64,000 bases of DNA from Effrenium voratum (GCA_963377175.1 CAUJNA010000524.1:352501-416500); one strand, 5' to 3'. Shown: positions 31,993-42,690, counted from the stretch's first letter. Numbers and translations are program-made. The notes: a model not told the origin generated them from the sequence alone.

Positions 31993-32246
31993 ATGCTTTG
32001 TTTTTGCATTGCTTGCCCTGAGTAGCGGCCCCCCGCTCTAAGTAGCTGTTTGCATGTGGCTTGGCTTTGCGGCCACAGTCAGTGATGTTGAAGGCTGGCA
32101 ATTGGCATGGCGTGGCAATGAAAACATTTTGGGGCCAATTGATTCTGAAAGCAATTTTCGACTCATGTGGCTTCAGGCAGCTTCGTTTCTCCTGTCAGAC
32201 TGGCTCCCCTGCTCAAGCAATTTGGTTGAGGTGATTCTGATTCAGC

Positions 32247-32663
32247 ATGCAGTTTTCTGTTGCTCTATGCCAGCTTTGTTTGATTGAGTCGAGTCGATTG
32301 GTTGATGATAAACAACTGAGAGATGAGTCTGGGCCTGGGCAGTCAAAGAGCGTGTTTTCAAATTCAGAAGTTGGCTGTGGTGATTCGTGTTGCCCGATTT
32401 GCTTGCATGCAACATCGTGCCGCCGTCGCCCATGGCAGGATGTGTTGACACTGGCTGGATTCAATGTCGGCGCGCTTGTGCTGCCTGATGGGACTTCGTA
32501 CAGCGATGCCAATTGCCTCGCTGGACAGATTCGTGCGTTTTGGCCGGTTGTGGGCACGGAGCCACTGAGCCTTTTTTTAGGCTGGCAACTTTTCGCCAAG
32601 GGCAAATGTGTCATGGTCCATGGTTATGTGACGGGAGAGTCATGTGGCATGCGAGTCAGGTGA
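32247..32663 (+). CDS. Cys-containing frame, 138 codons
   Basis: Begins after GATTCTGATTCAG and runs to TGA at 32663; an ATG is present at 32247. Product includes SCCPICLHATSCRRRPW (C-x2-C with a further Cys) and then VLTLAGFNVGALVLPDGTSY and AFWPVVGTEPLSLFLGWQLF, which looks globular. Not recognised. It could be a single exon or a small gene; the Cys cluster might bind a metal. Confidence 0.45.
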   Translation: MQFSVALCQLCLIESSRLVDDKQLRDESGPGQSKSVFSNSEVGCGDSCCPICLHATSCRRRPWQDVLTLAGFNVGALVLPDGTSYSDANCLAGQIRAFWPVVGTEPLSLFLGWQLFAKGKCVMVHGYVTGESCGMRVR

Positions 32664-32913
32664 TCCAGTGGTGTTGAATCATTGGCACGTGATCTGTCAC
32701 CGTGTTCTAATATAGTTACTGTACCAAGGTTACCAAGTCCTTTCTCTTGGCATGTTACACGGTACAACGGTACCACTGTGTACAACGGCAAAGTCATGCA
32801 AAGTTCTGTCTAGTGGACACACATCGCTTTTTGCCTGAGGTTTGTTCTTGCCTGCGTGCGTGCACTTTTCTGGGGGAATTGTCGGAATTGTCGTAGCTTT
32901 GCCAGGAGACGCT

Positions 32914-33459
32914 ATGAGTCCGGCAGTCCTTGGCAGTTTGCTGACCATGATTCTGGCCTTCGTCATCCCCGATGTGGATGGACACCCGCCCTGCAACTTG
33001 GCAGACTTTGGCCCTCGCCCAAGTGCAGACGTCCTCCACGAAGACAGCACTCTTGGCGTGTGTGGCATCCGCTGGCATGAGGAGCGGATGGGAAACTGCA
33101 TTGGGTGCAATGGCCCTTTCAACGAGGCCCAATATGTTCTGGAATGGCGGTCAGCAGGTGCGCAACCCCAGCCTTTGCACATAGGATGTGCAAATTCATT
33201 CAGCGCACTGCAGGGCAAGGACGACATTACTTTGCAGTCACTGAAGCAACTTGAGACAAAGGTCAGTCGTGGCCAGGATGCCGTTTTGCAAGCAGCTGTC
33301 AGCCAGCTGCGCCGTGACTTTGAGGATCTGTTGGAGCCTCTGCCGCTGCCTCTGCCGGTGAGTTGCCCCCTGGACACCCAGCTGGACACACAAACCACAA
33401 TGCCGGAGAAGAAGAAACGACGTGTGGGAGTTCTGAGGTGCCTGCAGGAGTATGCATAA
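32914..33459 (+). CDS. Cys/His-motif protein, about 181 aa
   Basis: ATG 32914 to TAA 33459; the frame is open upstream to about 32842, so a 5' extension is possible. A hydrophobic start (MSPAVLGSLLTMILAFVIPD) may be buried or a weak signal-like segment. Central motif NCIGCNGPF then PLHIGCANSF has the same C-x2-C...H-x2-C spacing class as the end of the frame at 22582-23952. A helical region (LQSLKQLETKVSRGQ, VSQLRRDFEDLLEPL) and a basic patch EKKKRRVG follow. Possibly a nuclear protein related in fold to the upstream one. Unsplit, unlike neighbours, so it may be an inserted gene or element. Confidence 0.55.
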   Translation: MSPAVLGSLLTMILAFVIPDVDGHPPCNLADFGPRPSADVLHEDSTLGVCGIRWHEERMGNCIGCNGPFNEAQYVLEWRSAGAQPQPLHIGCANSFSALQGKDDITLQSLKQLETKVSRGQDAVLQAAVSQLRRDFEDLLEPLPLPLPVSCPLDTQLDTQTTMPEKKKRRVGVLRCLQEYA

Positions 33460-34128
33460 GAGTAGTTCGCAAAATTCGCCTCTGTCCAGAGGCTGAGCTG
33501 TAATTACTTGAGTAATTACACCCATGATGAGGAGGCCTAAGTGCGGCCTAACATATGCATATGTGGCGTTGGACATGTGATTAAAAACATCCAGCGAAGC
33601 GGTGTCTAGATATCACAACCAGTCAGATTCAGAGTCACATAACTTATTCACAGATGATGACTCAGACGACTTACATGTCATGATTCATGATGTCACAAAT
33701 TGTTGAAGCCCTGAAATCGATGGCGTTGTCAGCGATGATGCAAGGTTGCTCAGCACGACGATAGCATGTGATTGCCATTGAAGGGTCCAGTCCAGGGTCA
33801 CGAAGGCAGCCCATTGCCACATTGTCACATTGCCATTGGCCATTGGCCTGGGCCATTGCTCTTAAGTTCAGTCCCTTCAGGCTTCAGGGATTCCACATCT
33901 TTTGCTCGTTTGGCATTCGTCATTGGTTACATTTTGTTACTCATTTGATGCGCCGCAGAAGATGTGTTTTCTTTCACATTTGGGTGGAGAGTCAGTTGGG
34001 TGACGAACTTTGGCACAAGCCGCGGGTGCTGCAAATGCTTCACTTTAGGACTCCTTATTTAGGACTGACAAGTACTGACAAGGCCAAACACACGTGTTAC
34101 ACGTCACATGTCACATGTTCCTTTCCAG
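33460..34128. other. Spacer or intron
   Basis: Contains CATGATGAGG, CACATTGCCATTGGCCATTG-like short repeats and no supported exon. A dyad GTAATTACTTGAGTAATTAC lies at 33499-33518. Confidence 0.4.
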
Positions 34129-34295
34129 GTTCGGCAACTTCTGATCTGTTTCTTCAAGAGCCTTTTCTTTCGGATTTGGGCACGTTTGACCTGTCGCGCT
34201 GCGGGGGTGTTGTTGTTGAGGGCGTCGCTTCACCTGTTTTTCAACCTGAAACCGATTGGTGGAATTCCTCTTTGGCCCCAGTAGCAAGATCATAG
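34129..34295 (+). CDS. Candidate terminal exon
   Basis: Acceptor TGTTCCTTTCCAG ends at 34128; the frame reads SATSDLFLQEPFLSDLGTFD then LSRCGGVVVEGVASPVFQPE and stops at 34295. Good acceptor and protein-like composition. It would end a gene whose upstream exons are not identified, unless the frame is part of the next gene. Confidence 0.4.
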
Positions 34296-34711
34296 CCGGG
34301 GTGTATCTGAAATCACCACACTCTTGTGAGAGTATGCAGTAGCAGCAGTAGCAGTAGTAGAGTTATGCAAGTTATGCTGCAAAGTTATGCTGAAATAACT
34401 TCCCCATGACTAGGCTGAGCAATTGGCATGTCCCCTCAGACACCGCCTCCTCACGATCAGGGGGGATCTGAAAGCATGAGCATGCACTCAAAAGTTTGCT
34501 GGCCCATGGGAAACCACGAAACGCCACATGTTTGGAACGTTCACTAAAGCCACAGCCCGCATGATGGCCCATGCCACATGGCTGTTTTGTGGTTCACAGA
34601 TTCACAGCTCTCCCTGGAGCATGTGTTTTGAAGAAGCATGGAATGCCTGCCATGAATGCAAATGATGTACTGTACATGACATGATCATGTGTGAAATTGT
34701 TTGTTTATCAG

Positions 34712-34903
34712 TGGAAAGGTGATCGCCCGCGCTGTGGCAACATGGAGGAAGGTGGTCGGTGTGTCTTGTGCCTCCAGAACTGGGGGGATGAGGACAAAGA
34801 CATCCCTGCTGGGTTTTCCGGCGTGGTGGTCGCTGCGAAATCGCCGCAGTCTGGGGCATGCCTGAAATGCCTCTATGTGCATCGCGGATCGCTCCATGGC
34901 TGG
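34712..34903 (+). CDS. Exon: Cys cluster
   Basis: Acceptor TTTGTTTATCAG. Frame WKGDRPRCGNMEEGGRCVLC, LQNWGDEDKD, then SGACLKCLYVHRGSLHGW. Four Cys in C-x8-C-x2-C...C-x2-C arrangement plus His suggest metal binding. The 3' end is either GT at 34876 or GC at 34904. Confidence 0.5.
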
Positions 34904-34989
34904 GCATTGGCAGAATCTTTCTTACCTTCTTTCAGCTTGTAAACTTTCGAGCACCGGCTGCAGAGTGTTCTTTCTCCACATGTCCTCAG

Positions 34990-35075
34990 GTTCAAGAACG
35001 TGCCCCTGCCCACCCTGGTTCGCTCCATGGCGGACAACCAGTCGCTTCAAGAGAAGCGCCTGGCCTGCATCACCC
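34990..35075 (+). CDS. Exon: FKNVPLPTLV
   Basis: Acceptor CACATGTCCTCAG, donor GTCCGT at 35076. Product FKNVPLPTLVRSMADNQSLQ then EKRLACIT. A further small exon may follow at about 35158 (SKPSASRTEACLLQQQE). Confidence 0.45.
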
Positions 35076-35390
35076 GTCCGTTCGAGTACCCTCCCCCATT
35101 GTGGTGGCCCTTTTTGGCACTTCTTTGAGCCTCTTTATGCGGCAATAACTTTCAGGGTCAAAGCCAAGCGCTTCAAGAACAGAAGCCTGCCTGCTTCAGC
35201 AACAGGAAGGAGTAGTATAAACAGTCATTGGGGAAGGTCTGGAGTCAGGGTCATTTAGCAGTAACTTCGGCTCATGTTCTGAGCAGGCTTGAAATGTTTG
35301 AAGTAGCACTTGTCATCTTTGTTGTTTGCCGGTTGTAATTTCCAAGATCTGACTGGCACCCTGGAGCGTTGCTGGCATTGCTTTTCTCAG

Positions 35391-35547
35391 GTTCGGCGCA
35401 TTGCGCAAAGCCCACACGGAGAATCTGGCTCGCAATCCGAAGGCCAAGCCGAGGCATGAGCTGGTAGACCTTGAGCTCTACACCCGCAAGACTGAAAGCT
35501 CTTACGTTGACGTGCGCAAGGAACCTGAGAGCTGTGGGCAATTTTTT
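35391..35547 (+). CDS. Exon: FGALRKAHTENL
   Basis: Strong acceptor TTGCTTTTCTCAG. Product FGALRKAHTENLARNPKAKP then ELVDLELYTRKTESSYVDVR. Ends at GTTTCA (35548) or at a GA donor after AAG 35520. Confidence 0.5.
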
Positions 35548-35688
35548 GTTTCAAACGCCAAACGCATGGTTTTTGCTTCCGGGGAAATTCCCAAAAGGTT
35601 GACACTGTGCGTCCCATTGTTTTAGCAACACAGGTAACACAGGTAAGCCCATGGTTGTGAACCTGTGGTCACTTTGCCTCTCGCCAAG

Positions 35689-35847
35689 GAGCTCATTTGG
35701 CAATCGATCCCGGACTATTTTCAGGCCAACGCGCCGGCCGACGTCAAGAAGCGCTGCAAAAACTTGGCCCAGAAGCGGAAGTGGGTGAAGTCGATGGACA
35801 TCCCGCTCCAATTTGACTGGGCTGGAAATTTGAGCGACACTGACAGT
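35689..35847 (+). CDS. Exon: KKRCKNLAQKRKW
   Basis: Frame ELIWQSIPDYFQANAPADVK then KRCKNLAQKRKWVKSMDIPL and QFDWAGNLSDTDS. An acceptor at 35688 or at 35732 is possible. The end is GTGAGT at 35846 or a GA donor at 35848; the latter keeps phase with the next exon. Confidence 0.5.
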
Positions 35848-35978
35848 GAGTGAGTGTGTTTCAAGGATTGGGAAAAGGCTTGAAACTCACTGAATGAGAA
35901 ACTGGAATGATTTGGAAGGGCCGATGTAGACGGACACATCATTAGGCTATCCCATTGTGTTTGCACATGGATTGGCAG

Positions 35979-36092
35979 GATGAATGCGGGGTGGAGGGCG
36001 TGGCCATTGACCCCGACCCGACTCGCAAGAAGATGATTGTCGGGCAGAGGATCAGCGCCGACAAGATAAAGAAGGCCACCCATGAGACCAAG
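35979..36092 (+). CDS. Exon: DECGVEGVAIDPD
   Basis: Acceptor GATTGGCAG; 38 codons DECGVEGVAIDPDPTRKKMI to KKATHETK. The frame would stop three bases later (GACTAG), so a GA donor at 36093 is inferred. Confidence 0.45.
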
Positions 36093-36241
36093 GACTAGGG
36101 TGGTGACCCAAACCAAACCATGTTAAGAACTGGCAGCTGTCCTGGCTGCTTTCAGTAGGTTCGTTGGTATTTGGGCTGCCAGTGCTTTGCAACATGTTTT
36201 TAGCTTTGTCAGATGTTGTTACAGTTTAATTTACATCTGAG

Positions 36242-36303
36242 CCGACCCTGCAAATGAGGAGTCGCAGAATGAGGAGCATGCCCGGCAGAAGGAGCAGCTG
36301 CAG
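36242..36303 (+). CDS. Exon: acidic Gln-rich
   Basis: Short exon ending before GTGAAG at 36304. Product DPANEESQNEEHARQKEQLQ. Acceptor CATCTGAG is weak. Confidence 0.4.
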
Positions 36304-36536
36304 GTGAAGAGCATCACCCAGGCATTGGGTTGGAAACATGATGCAGGCCCTGAAAAAGCTGGCCCATTGACTTGGTGGTTTGATTGCGGCTGCCACAGCA
36401 GCATCCCTTGAAGAGCATTCCGAATTCCTTCCAATCACTTGTGCGACTTCTCCTTTGTTACCGCCACATGTTGTGTTTGAATATGGTTTGTTGCCCCCGA
36501 TGCAGATTGATTGCTTGCTCAATCGTTTCCCACTAG

Positions 36537-36650
36537 GAGAAGGCAGATGAGCTGCTGCATGGCAAATCGGACGAGTCTGACAGCGAGAAGTCGGGTGGCG
36601 GGAGCTCCCATGATGGCAGCTCCGAGGACTCTGGGTTCGGCATGACATCG
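36537..36650 (+). CDS. Exon: Ser/Asp-rich linker
   Basis: Acceptor TTTCCCACTAG. Product EKADELLHGKSDESDSEKSG then Gly/Ser-rich residues, a likely disordered linker. The 3' limit is approximate; only GC donors fit. Confidence 0.45.
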
Positions 36651-36853
36651 GCTCCAGCAGCTCAGTTGCCCTGTGCCGTCCTTTTGACCTTTGGGTTTGC
36701 ATGGTTTGGTGATTGATGTCGACTCTCAAATTTGGTAAAGATTCAGATTCAGATTTTCCGATTCATGTAGTAAGTATGCTGCTGCCGATGCCGCAGCCAG
36801 TAAAGTTATGCCAAGCCCCAGAAGGCTAACCTTGGTATTTGCGGGTTCTTCAG

Positions 36854-36976
36854 TCAAGTAAGGCCAAAGCAAAGGCGCGGCCCAAGAAGAAGGCAAAGAC
36901 GGACGCCGTGCAGAAAGGGGCTACGGGCACGCCGATGCGCACAGGCACATCCAGGGAAGCAACCGGGAAGGGGTCT
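36854..36976 (+). CDS. Exon: Lys/Ala-rich basic segment
   Basis: Acceptor GGGTTCTTCAG, donor GTGTCT at 36977. Product SSKAKAKARPKKKAKTDAVQ, a histone-tail-like basic stretch that could serve as nuclear signal or bind nucleic acid. Confidence 0.5.
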
Positions 36977-37346
36977 GTGTCTGGCAGTGCGAAGTCAGAC
37001 ACTCACTTGAACTGGCTGAATCCGACCTTTTGACCTTTTGGTTTCCTGGGACCCCATATGGCCGCTTCTTTTAGGTCATACGCCTTTGAGCCTTTGACTC
37101 TTTGACCGAAAAAATGGCCATACGTATTTTTACTGCTTTTTTTCAACGACATGTCACATGTCGAAAAAATATGGGTTTCATACGGGTGATTTACGCAAAT
37201 GACCGAAAAGTCATGGCCATACGGGCAAATACGGCCAAATACGGGAGGACCGAAAAAAAACAGCCATAGGTTTCCTCATTTGGCTCATTTGCTGCAGTCA
37301 TCTGCTCATGTTCGTCATGGCCCCATGGCTAACCCTCTATTTGTAG

Positions 37347-37460
37347 GCCAAGGTCAAGGTCCTTCGAAAACTGAGGACAAGGCCTTGCAGGGCCTCATGG
37401 ACAAGGCGCAGGCCAGCCTTGCTCAGCTGCAGCAAGCTACTGCGGCAGAGATGCGGCCTA
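37347..37460 (+). CDS. Exon: helical Gln/Ala segment
   Basis: Acceptor CCCTCTATTTGTAG. Product GQGQGPSKTEDKALQGLMDK then AQASLAQLQQATAAEM. The 3' end is uncertain; the frame becomes intron-like after about 37460. Confidence 0.45.
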
Positions 37461-37573
37461 CCCAAACAAAGCCCAGCATTTTGATTTGTTGGTTCCTCTT
37501 TTTTCTCCATTTTTGGCTGCCGCCCCCCAAAGGGAAACCTTCTATTTTCAATTCAGTTCCGTTGAGCGGTGAG

Positions 37574-37727
37574 GTGGACGCAAAGCATCAAGCCCAAAGA
37601 GGTGCAGGGTCGACTGGACAAAGGCCTGCAACTTGCGAGCAAGCTGGAGAGCTACCCCAAGGAGGCCCAGGCGGCTGCGCTCTTGGCGAAGCTGATTGCT
37701 GAGAGCGAACGGGTGTCGCAGGAGAGC
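37574..37727 (+). CDS. Exon: WTQSIKPKEVQGRL
   Basis: Product WTQSIKPKEVQGRLDKGLQL, ASKLESYPKEAQAAALLAKL, IAESERVSQES. Clearly helical coding sequence. TAG at 37731 follows; a GC donor (GCCTAG) at 37728 would remove it. Confidence 0.5.
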
Positions 37728-37965
37728 GCCTAGATCTTCGTTTGGCATGTCTTTTCTTTCTCCACCAAATCCAGGCCAGCCAATGTTTTTTTGTTTGGAA
37801 ACCAGAGACAAGACTAGGGCCATAGACTAGTGATCTTTTTTTGGAGCCTCACAATAGGGGCATAAATGAATCAGCACAATCTCAAGAAGCGTACTTTTTG
37901 GCTCGCTTCGTGGCACGGCTTTCTCAAAAACGGACGCTTTTTCTTCCAAGTGGAAGTGTATGCAG

Positions 37966-38139
37966 TTGGAAGATCCAGGCGAGATCATTCAGAAGTTCCA
38001 GGGCTCTCTGCAAGGATCTGCCCAGCAGGTGGAAGATGCTTTGGTCTCTTCCTCGGACACGCTGCTCGGCATGTTTGGCCCTCTCTCTGCGGACCAGCGG
38101 CAGAACGTGCTCATCGAAATCACGAAGCCCTTGGTGCAG
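37966..38139 (+). CDS. Exon: LEDPGEIIQKFQGSL
   Basis: Acceptor GTGTATGCAG. Product LEDPGEIIQKFQGSLQGSAQ, QVEDALVSSSDTLLGMFGPL, SADQRQNVLIEITKPLVQ. TGA at 38146-38148 follows unless the GC donor at 38140 is used. If it is a true stop, a gene ends here. Confidence 0.55.
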
Positions 38140-38538
38140 GCGCGCTGAAGTCATGATAGAATCTTCACCGGTCTTTGTGACGTCTCTTTACAATGCCCAT
38201 GGAGGCTCTCTTCAGTTGAAGCAATCTGTGTAGTCTGTGCAGTTCGTAGTCCAGTCTAATTTCTAATTGACAGATGACAGATGCTCTTTTCACAAGGCTT
38301 ACTCCAAGCCCCCGGAATTTAGGGTTGCAGATGACATGGCTTTCAGGGTTTGCGTTGCCTGCTCCTTCAAGAAATGTTTGCGTGGTCCAAGTGCGATACC
38401 GTTTCTTGTGACATGCGATGCCAGTGCTTGTGACCTCTTTTGGGCCGCTTGGTCGGTTTGGAGGGGGGCGCATGTTAAAATGCCTTTGTCTGCTCTGAAA
38501 CCCTGAGTCATCCGATATCATGACTTCATAGTAGGGCA

Positions 38539-41500
38539 GGTGCTGGGCCTGGCACCTGGAAAGGACACTTGTGAGTCATACCGTGAGTCACACCGTCAGA
38601 GTCATAGTTACTTTTCATGTCCTTTTTGATGACCTTTCCAGCCCGGCACCTTACAGTGCTGCGACTGTGCTTCACAATGTGATGATGTAGCTTTCACCGG
38701 TCCTTGTGGCTTATACTTATGATTTCAATTCCGAGCCCAAGGTTGTATTCTTGCATTGTTCACCCTTCGGGATGTCCTTTCATGGTGCCGGGCCCGGTGC
38801 TGTAGATGATGTGATGGAATGCTTTCACCGGATCTTGACGCTTGTCATGCAAGTTCCTAGGTTGCTTTCTTTTCATTCTTCATCCGTGGTAAGTAATGTC
38901 ACTTCTTTCACGGCACATTCTGGTCATTCTTCACCCTTGGTGATGTTTTTTTCAATTCAAGGTGCCGGGCCCAGCACCTTATATGATGCGATGTAGCCTT
39001 CACCGATCATGGCCAGGTTGTATTCCTTTCATTCTTTATCCACTGTGCTGTCGCGCCGGGCCCGGCACCTTCTCTTCATTCTTCACCATTGATGTCCTTA
39101 CCAGGTGCCGGGCCCGGCACCTTTCATGATGTGTTCCAGTTCCTAGGTTGTATTTGTTTCCTTCTTCATCCTTGGTGATGTTCTTTTAGTCATTGTGCCG
39201 GGCCCGGCACCTTACATGAGGTGATGTAGCTTTCAACAATCATTGTGGCTTGTGTTCCCGTAGTATATTACTTTCATTCTTTATTCTTGGCGGGTTCATC
39301 CTTGGTGATGTCCTTTTCAGGTGCCGGGCCCGTCACCTTACATGAGGTGATGTAGCTGTCATCGATCCTTGTGGCTTTTGATTCCAGGTCTCAGGTTGTA
39401 TGCTTTCCATTCTTCATCCTTTGTGATGTCCTGTCCTGGTGCCGGGCCCGGCACCTTACATGATGTGATGTAATTAGCTTTCACCGGTCCTTGTGGCTGT
39501 TGATTCCAATTCCAATGTTGTATTCTTTTCCTTTGTGGTGTCCTTTCCTGGTGCCGGGCCCGGCACCTTACATGAGGTGATGTAAGGTGCCGGGCCCGGC
39601 ACCTTACATGAGGTTATGTAGCTTGTATCGGTCCTTGTGGCGGGTGATGCTAGGTCATGCCAGGTTGCATTCTGTTCATTCTTTTTGATGTGTGATGTTC
39701 TTTGAAGGTGCCGGGCCCGGCACTGTAGACATTACATAATGTAGCTTTCGCCGGTCCTTCTAGCTTTTGATTCCAGTTCCCAGGTTGTATTCTTTTCATT
39801 CTGCACCGTTTGTGATGTCCTGTCCTGGTGCCGGGCCCGGCACCTTACATAATGTGATGTAGCTTTCACCGGTCCTTGTGGCTGTTGATTCCAATTCCAA
39901 TGTTGTATTCTTTTCCTTTGTGGTATCCTTTCCTGGTGCCGGGCCCGGCACCTTACATCAACTCATGTAAGGTGCCGGGCCCGGCACCTTACATGAGATG
40001 ATGTAGCTTTCATCGGTCCTTGTGGCTTGTGGCTTGTGATGCGAGGTTGTGTTCTTTTCATTCTTTATTCTGTGTGTGGTGTCCTGTCCTGGTGCCGGGC
40101 CCGGCACTGTACATAATGTAATGTGACTGTGGTTTTCCCCGGTCGTTTTGGCTTTGATTCCAGTTCCTAGGTTGTATTCTTTTCATTTTTCATTATTTTT
40201 TGTGTCTTGTCCTGGCTTGTGATGCCAGGTTGTATTCTTTTCATTCTTTATTATGTGTAATGTTGTTTGATGGTGCCAGCCCGTCACTGTACATGATGTA
40301 ATGTAGCTTTCGCCGGTCGTTCTGGCTTTTGATTCCAGTTTCCAGGTTGTATTCTGTTCATTATTCATCCTTTGAATCCTTTGTGATGTCCTGTCCTGGT
40401 GCCGGGCCCGGCACCTTACATGATGTGATGTAGCTTCACCGGTCCTTGTGGCTGTTGATTCCAATTACAATGTTGTATTCTTTTCCTTTGTGGTGTCCTT
40501 TCCTGGTGCCGGGCCCGGCACCTTACATGAGGTGATGTAAGGTGCCGGGCCCGGCACCTTACATGAGGTTATGTAGCTTTTATCGATCCTTGTGGCGTGT
40601 GACGCTAGGTCATGCCAGGTTGTATTCTGTTCATTCTTTTTGATGTGTGATGTTCTTTGAAGGTGCCGGGCCCGGCACTGTAGACATTACATAATGTAGC
40701 TTTCGCCGGTCCTTCTGGCTTTTGATTCCAGTTCCCAGGTTGTATTCTTTTCATTCTGCACCGTTTGTGATGTCCTGTCCTGGTGCCGGGCCCGGCACCT
40801 TACATAATGTGATGTAGCTTTCACCGGTCCTTGTGGCTGTTGATTCCAATTCCAATGTTGTATTCTTTTCATTTGTGGTGTCCTTTCCTGGTGCCGGGCC
40901 CGGCACCAAACATAACATGTAAGGTGCCGGGCCGGCACCTTACATCACATGTAAGGTGCCGGGCCCGGCACCTTACATGAGGTGATGTAGCTTTCATCGG
41001 TCCTTGTGGCGTGTGATGCTAGGTCATGCCAGGTTGTATTCTGTTCATTCTTTTTGATGTGTGATGTTCTTTGAAGATGCCGGGCCCGGCACTGTAGACA
41101 TTACATAATGTAGCTTTCGTCGGTCCTTCTGGCTTTTGATTCCAGTTCCGAGGTTGTATTCTTTTCATTATGCACCGTTTGTGATGTCCTGTCCTGGTGC
41201 CGGGCCCGGCACCTTACATGATGTGATGTAGCTTTCACCGGTCCTTGTGGCTGTTGATTCCAGTTCAAATGTTGTATTCTTTTCATTCTTAATCCTTTGT
41301 GAAGTCCTTTTGGTGCCGGGCCCGGCACCTTATTTTTAATCTTAATGTGATTGAATTGAATCGAATATAGCCTTTGTGTTCTCTTCATTTTATTGTTTTT
41401 TAATCTCTTTGGAGGTGCCGGGCCCGGCACTGTATGTAAGGTGACGGTGTGTGATGTAGTCTTCGTTGATCCTTATGGCATGTGATGCCAAGACTGTATT

Positions 41501-41553
41501 GTTTCCGATTTTCGCTATTCTTGGTGTGCGTTGAAGGCGCCGGGCCCGGCGCC
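38539..41553. repeat. Array of about 30 copies of an 18-base perfect palindrome
   Basis: The core GGTGCCGGGCCCGGCACC equals its own reverse complement. Some 15 copies are perfect, for example at 39104, 39438, 39549, 39586, 39837, 39935, 39971, 40399, 40505, 40541, 40782, 40890, 40955, 41196 and 41312; others differ at one or a few bases. Copies are usually 95-130 bases apart, separated by a conserved spacer (TTACATGATGTGATGTAGCT, then CACCGGTCCTTGTGGCT, TTGATTCCA and TTGTATTCTTTTC). The array lies in the gap between exons ending 38139 and starting 42134, so it may be intronic. Each core would form a strong hairpin in DNA or RNA. Confidence 0.97.
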
Positions 41554-42133
41554 TTACATACCGTATTCGCCGGTCTTTGTAGCTTGTGATGCCAAGGCTG
41601 CATTCTTGAAAGTTTTTATGCTTCTTCTCACTTCACAGACTTCATGTCAACCTTTTTGGTTTGTGCGCAGCGCTTTTTTTTCTGCGCCGGTTGACTGTGT
41701 TGCCGCCTGTTCATTCACATCACAGATGTCGTTATGTTTGCAGTGCCTGTGTGTGGCAATACACTGTATCGCCGTATTGCGAATTACAAATCGTTGGCCT
41801 GTTACATGTTGCTTTGTTGCATACATATATTATTATTTATTTCAGTAACTGCTTTGCCGCTTTGCAAATCAACCCTGAAAGACTTGGGGCAATATGTATG
41901 TAGCGTAACATAAATACCATCCTGGCCCAAAGATAGATTCACCAACCTGTTTGGGAGTTTGCAACTTGATTTATTTGAATTGAGCAGGGACATCTTGTTA
42001 CTTGCATGGTAACAGGTGGTTGGTGAGATTGTCTGAGATTGTGATAAGACTGGAAAGATTCGACAGTCACATTGTAAGATTTGGTAAGATCATCAGTCGA
42101 ATGTCACTCCCTTGCTTGTGCCCTGAAGGCCAG

Positions 42134-42376
42134 CATTGACTTGCAATCAGACCTGCTCTTCCGCTTCATCGTCTTGAGGGAGACATCTTGGACAGGGTTC
42201 AGCTGCTGGATGCTAAAGCAGCGCTACGGGGACCCAGACTCTGACATGCAGGGCGTCATCTTGACAACCCAGCACCATGCCTTCAATGCTTGGATGGACA
42301 AGATGCGGACGGTCACCCGGGTGGAAGAGATCATGAGCCACATCCCATGTGACTGGTGGTTGCCAGATCTGGCCAG
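42134..42376 (+). CDS. Exon: Trp-rich helical segment
   Basis: Acceptor GAAGGCCAG. Product DLQSDLLFRFIVLRETSWTG, FSCWMLKQRYGDPDSDMQGV, HHAFNAWMDKMRTVTRVEEI, CDWWLPDLA. Strongly protein-like. The 3' end near 42376 is inferred (GA donor); the open frame continues to 42398. Confidence 0.55.
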
Positions 42377-42690
42377 GACAGCAGTTTCATGTCATTAGCT
42401 GTGTCAAGGCGGTTTCAGAAACTTGACTTGTTTTTTTTTGTACTGGCGCTTACGGCTTACTCGCCTGTTGGCAAGGTGGACCATGTTGTTTAGTTTGGTG
42501 AGGCTGTTGGCAGGAAGCAGTCCACATGAGGGTCAACATGTCACATGACATGTGACACGTGTTATGTCTGTAGAGAGTGCAAAAAATTGCAGTTGTCAGA
42601 TTGTCAGTGTTGGCATGGAGCAATGCAGTGGGCAATTCAGCGGAGCTTGTTTACGGCCCCTCTCACAGGCAAACAGGGCTTCCTTTCCAG

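Noticed and set aside
38539..41553. CRISPR array
   Set aside because: Regular palindromic repeats, but spacers are themselves conserved repeats, units vary in length, no cas genes, and the setting is eukaryotic.
40183..41603. Minus-strand frames of 67-109 codons in the palindrome array
   Set aside because: Repeated shadows of the tandem unit (CRARHQDRTSQ words); no start, splice or independent coding support.
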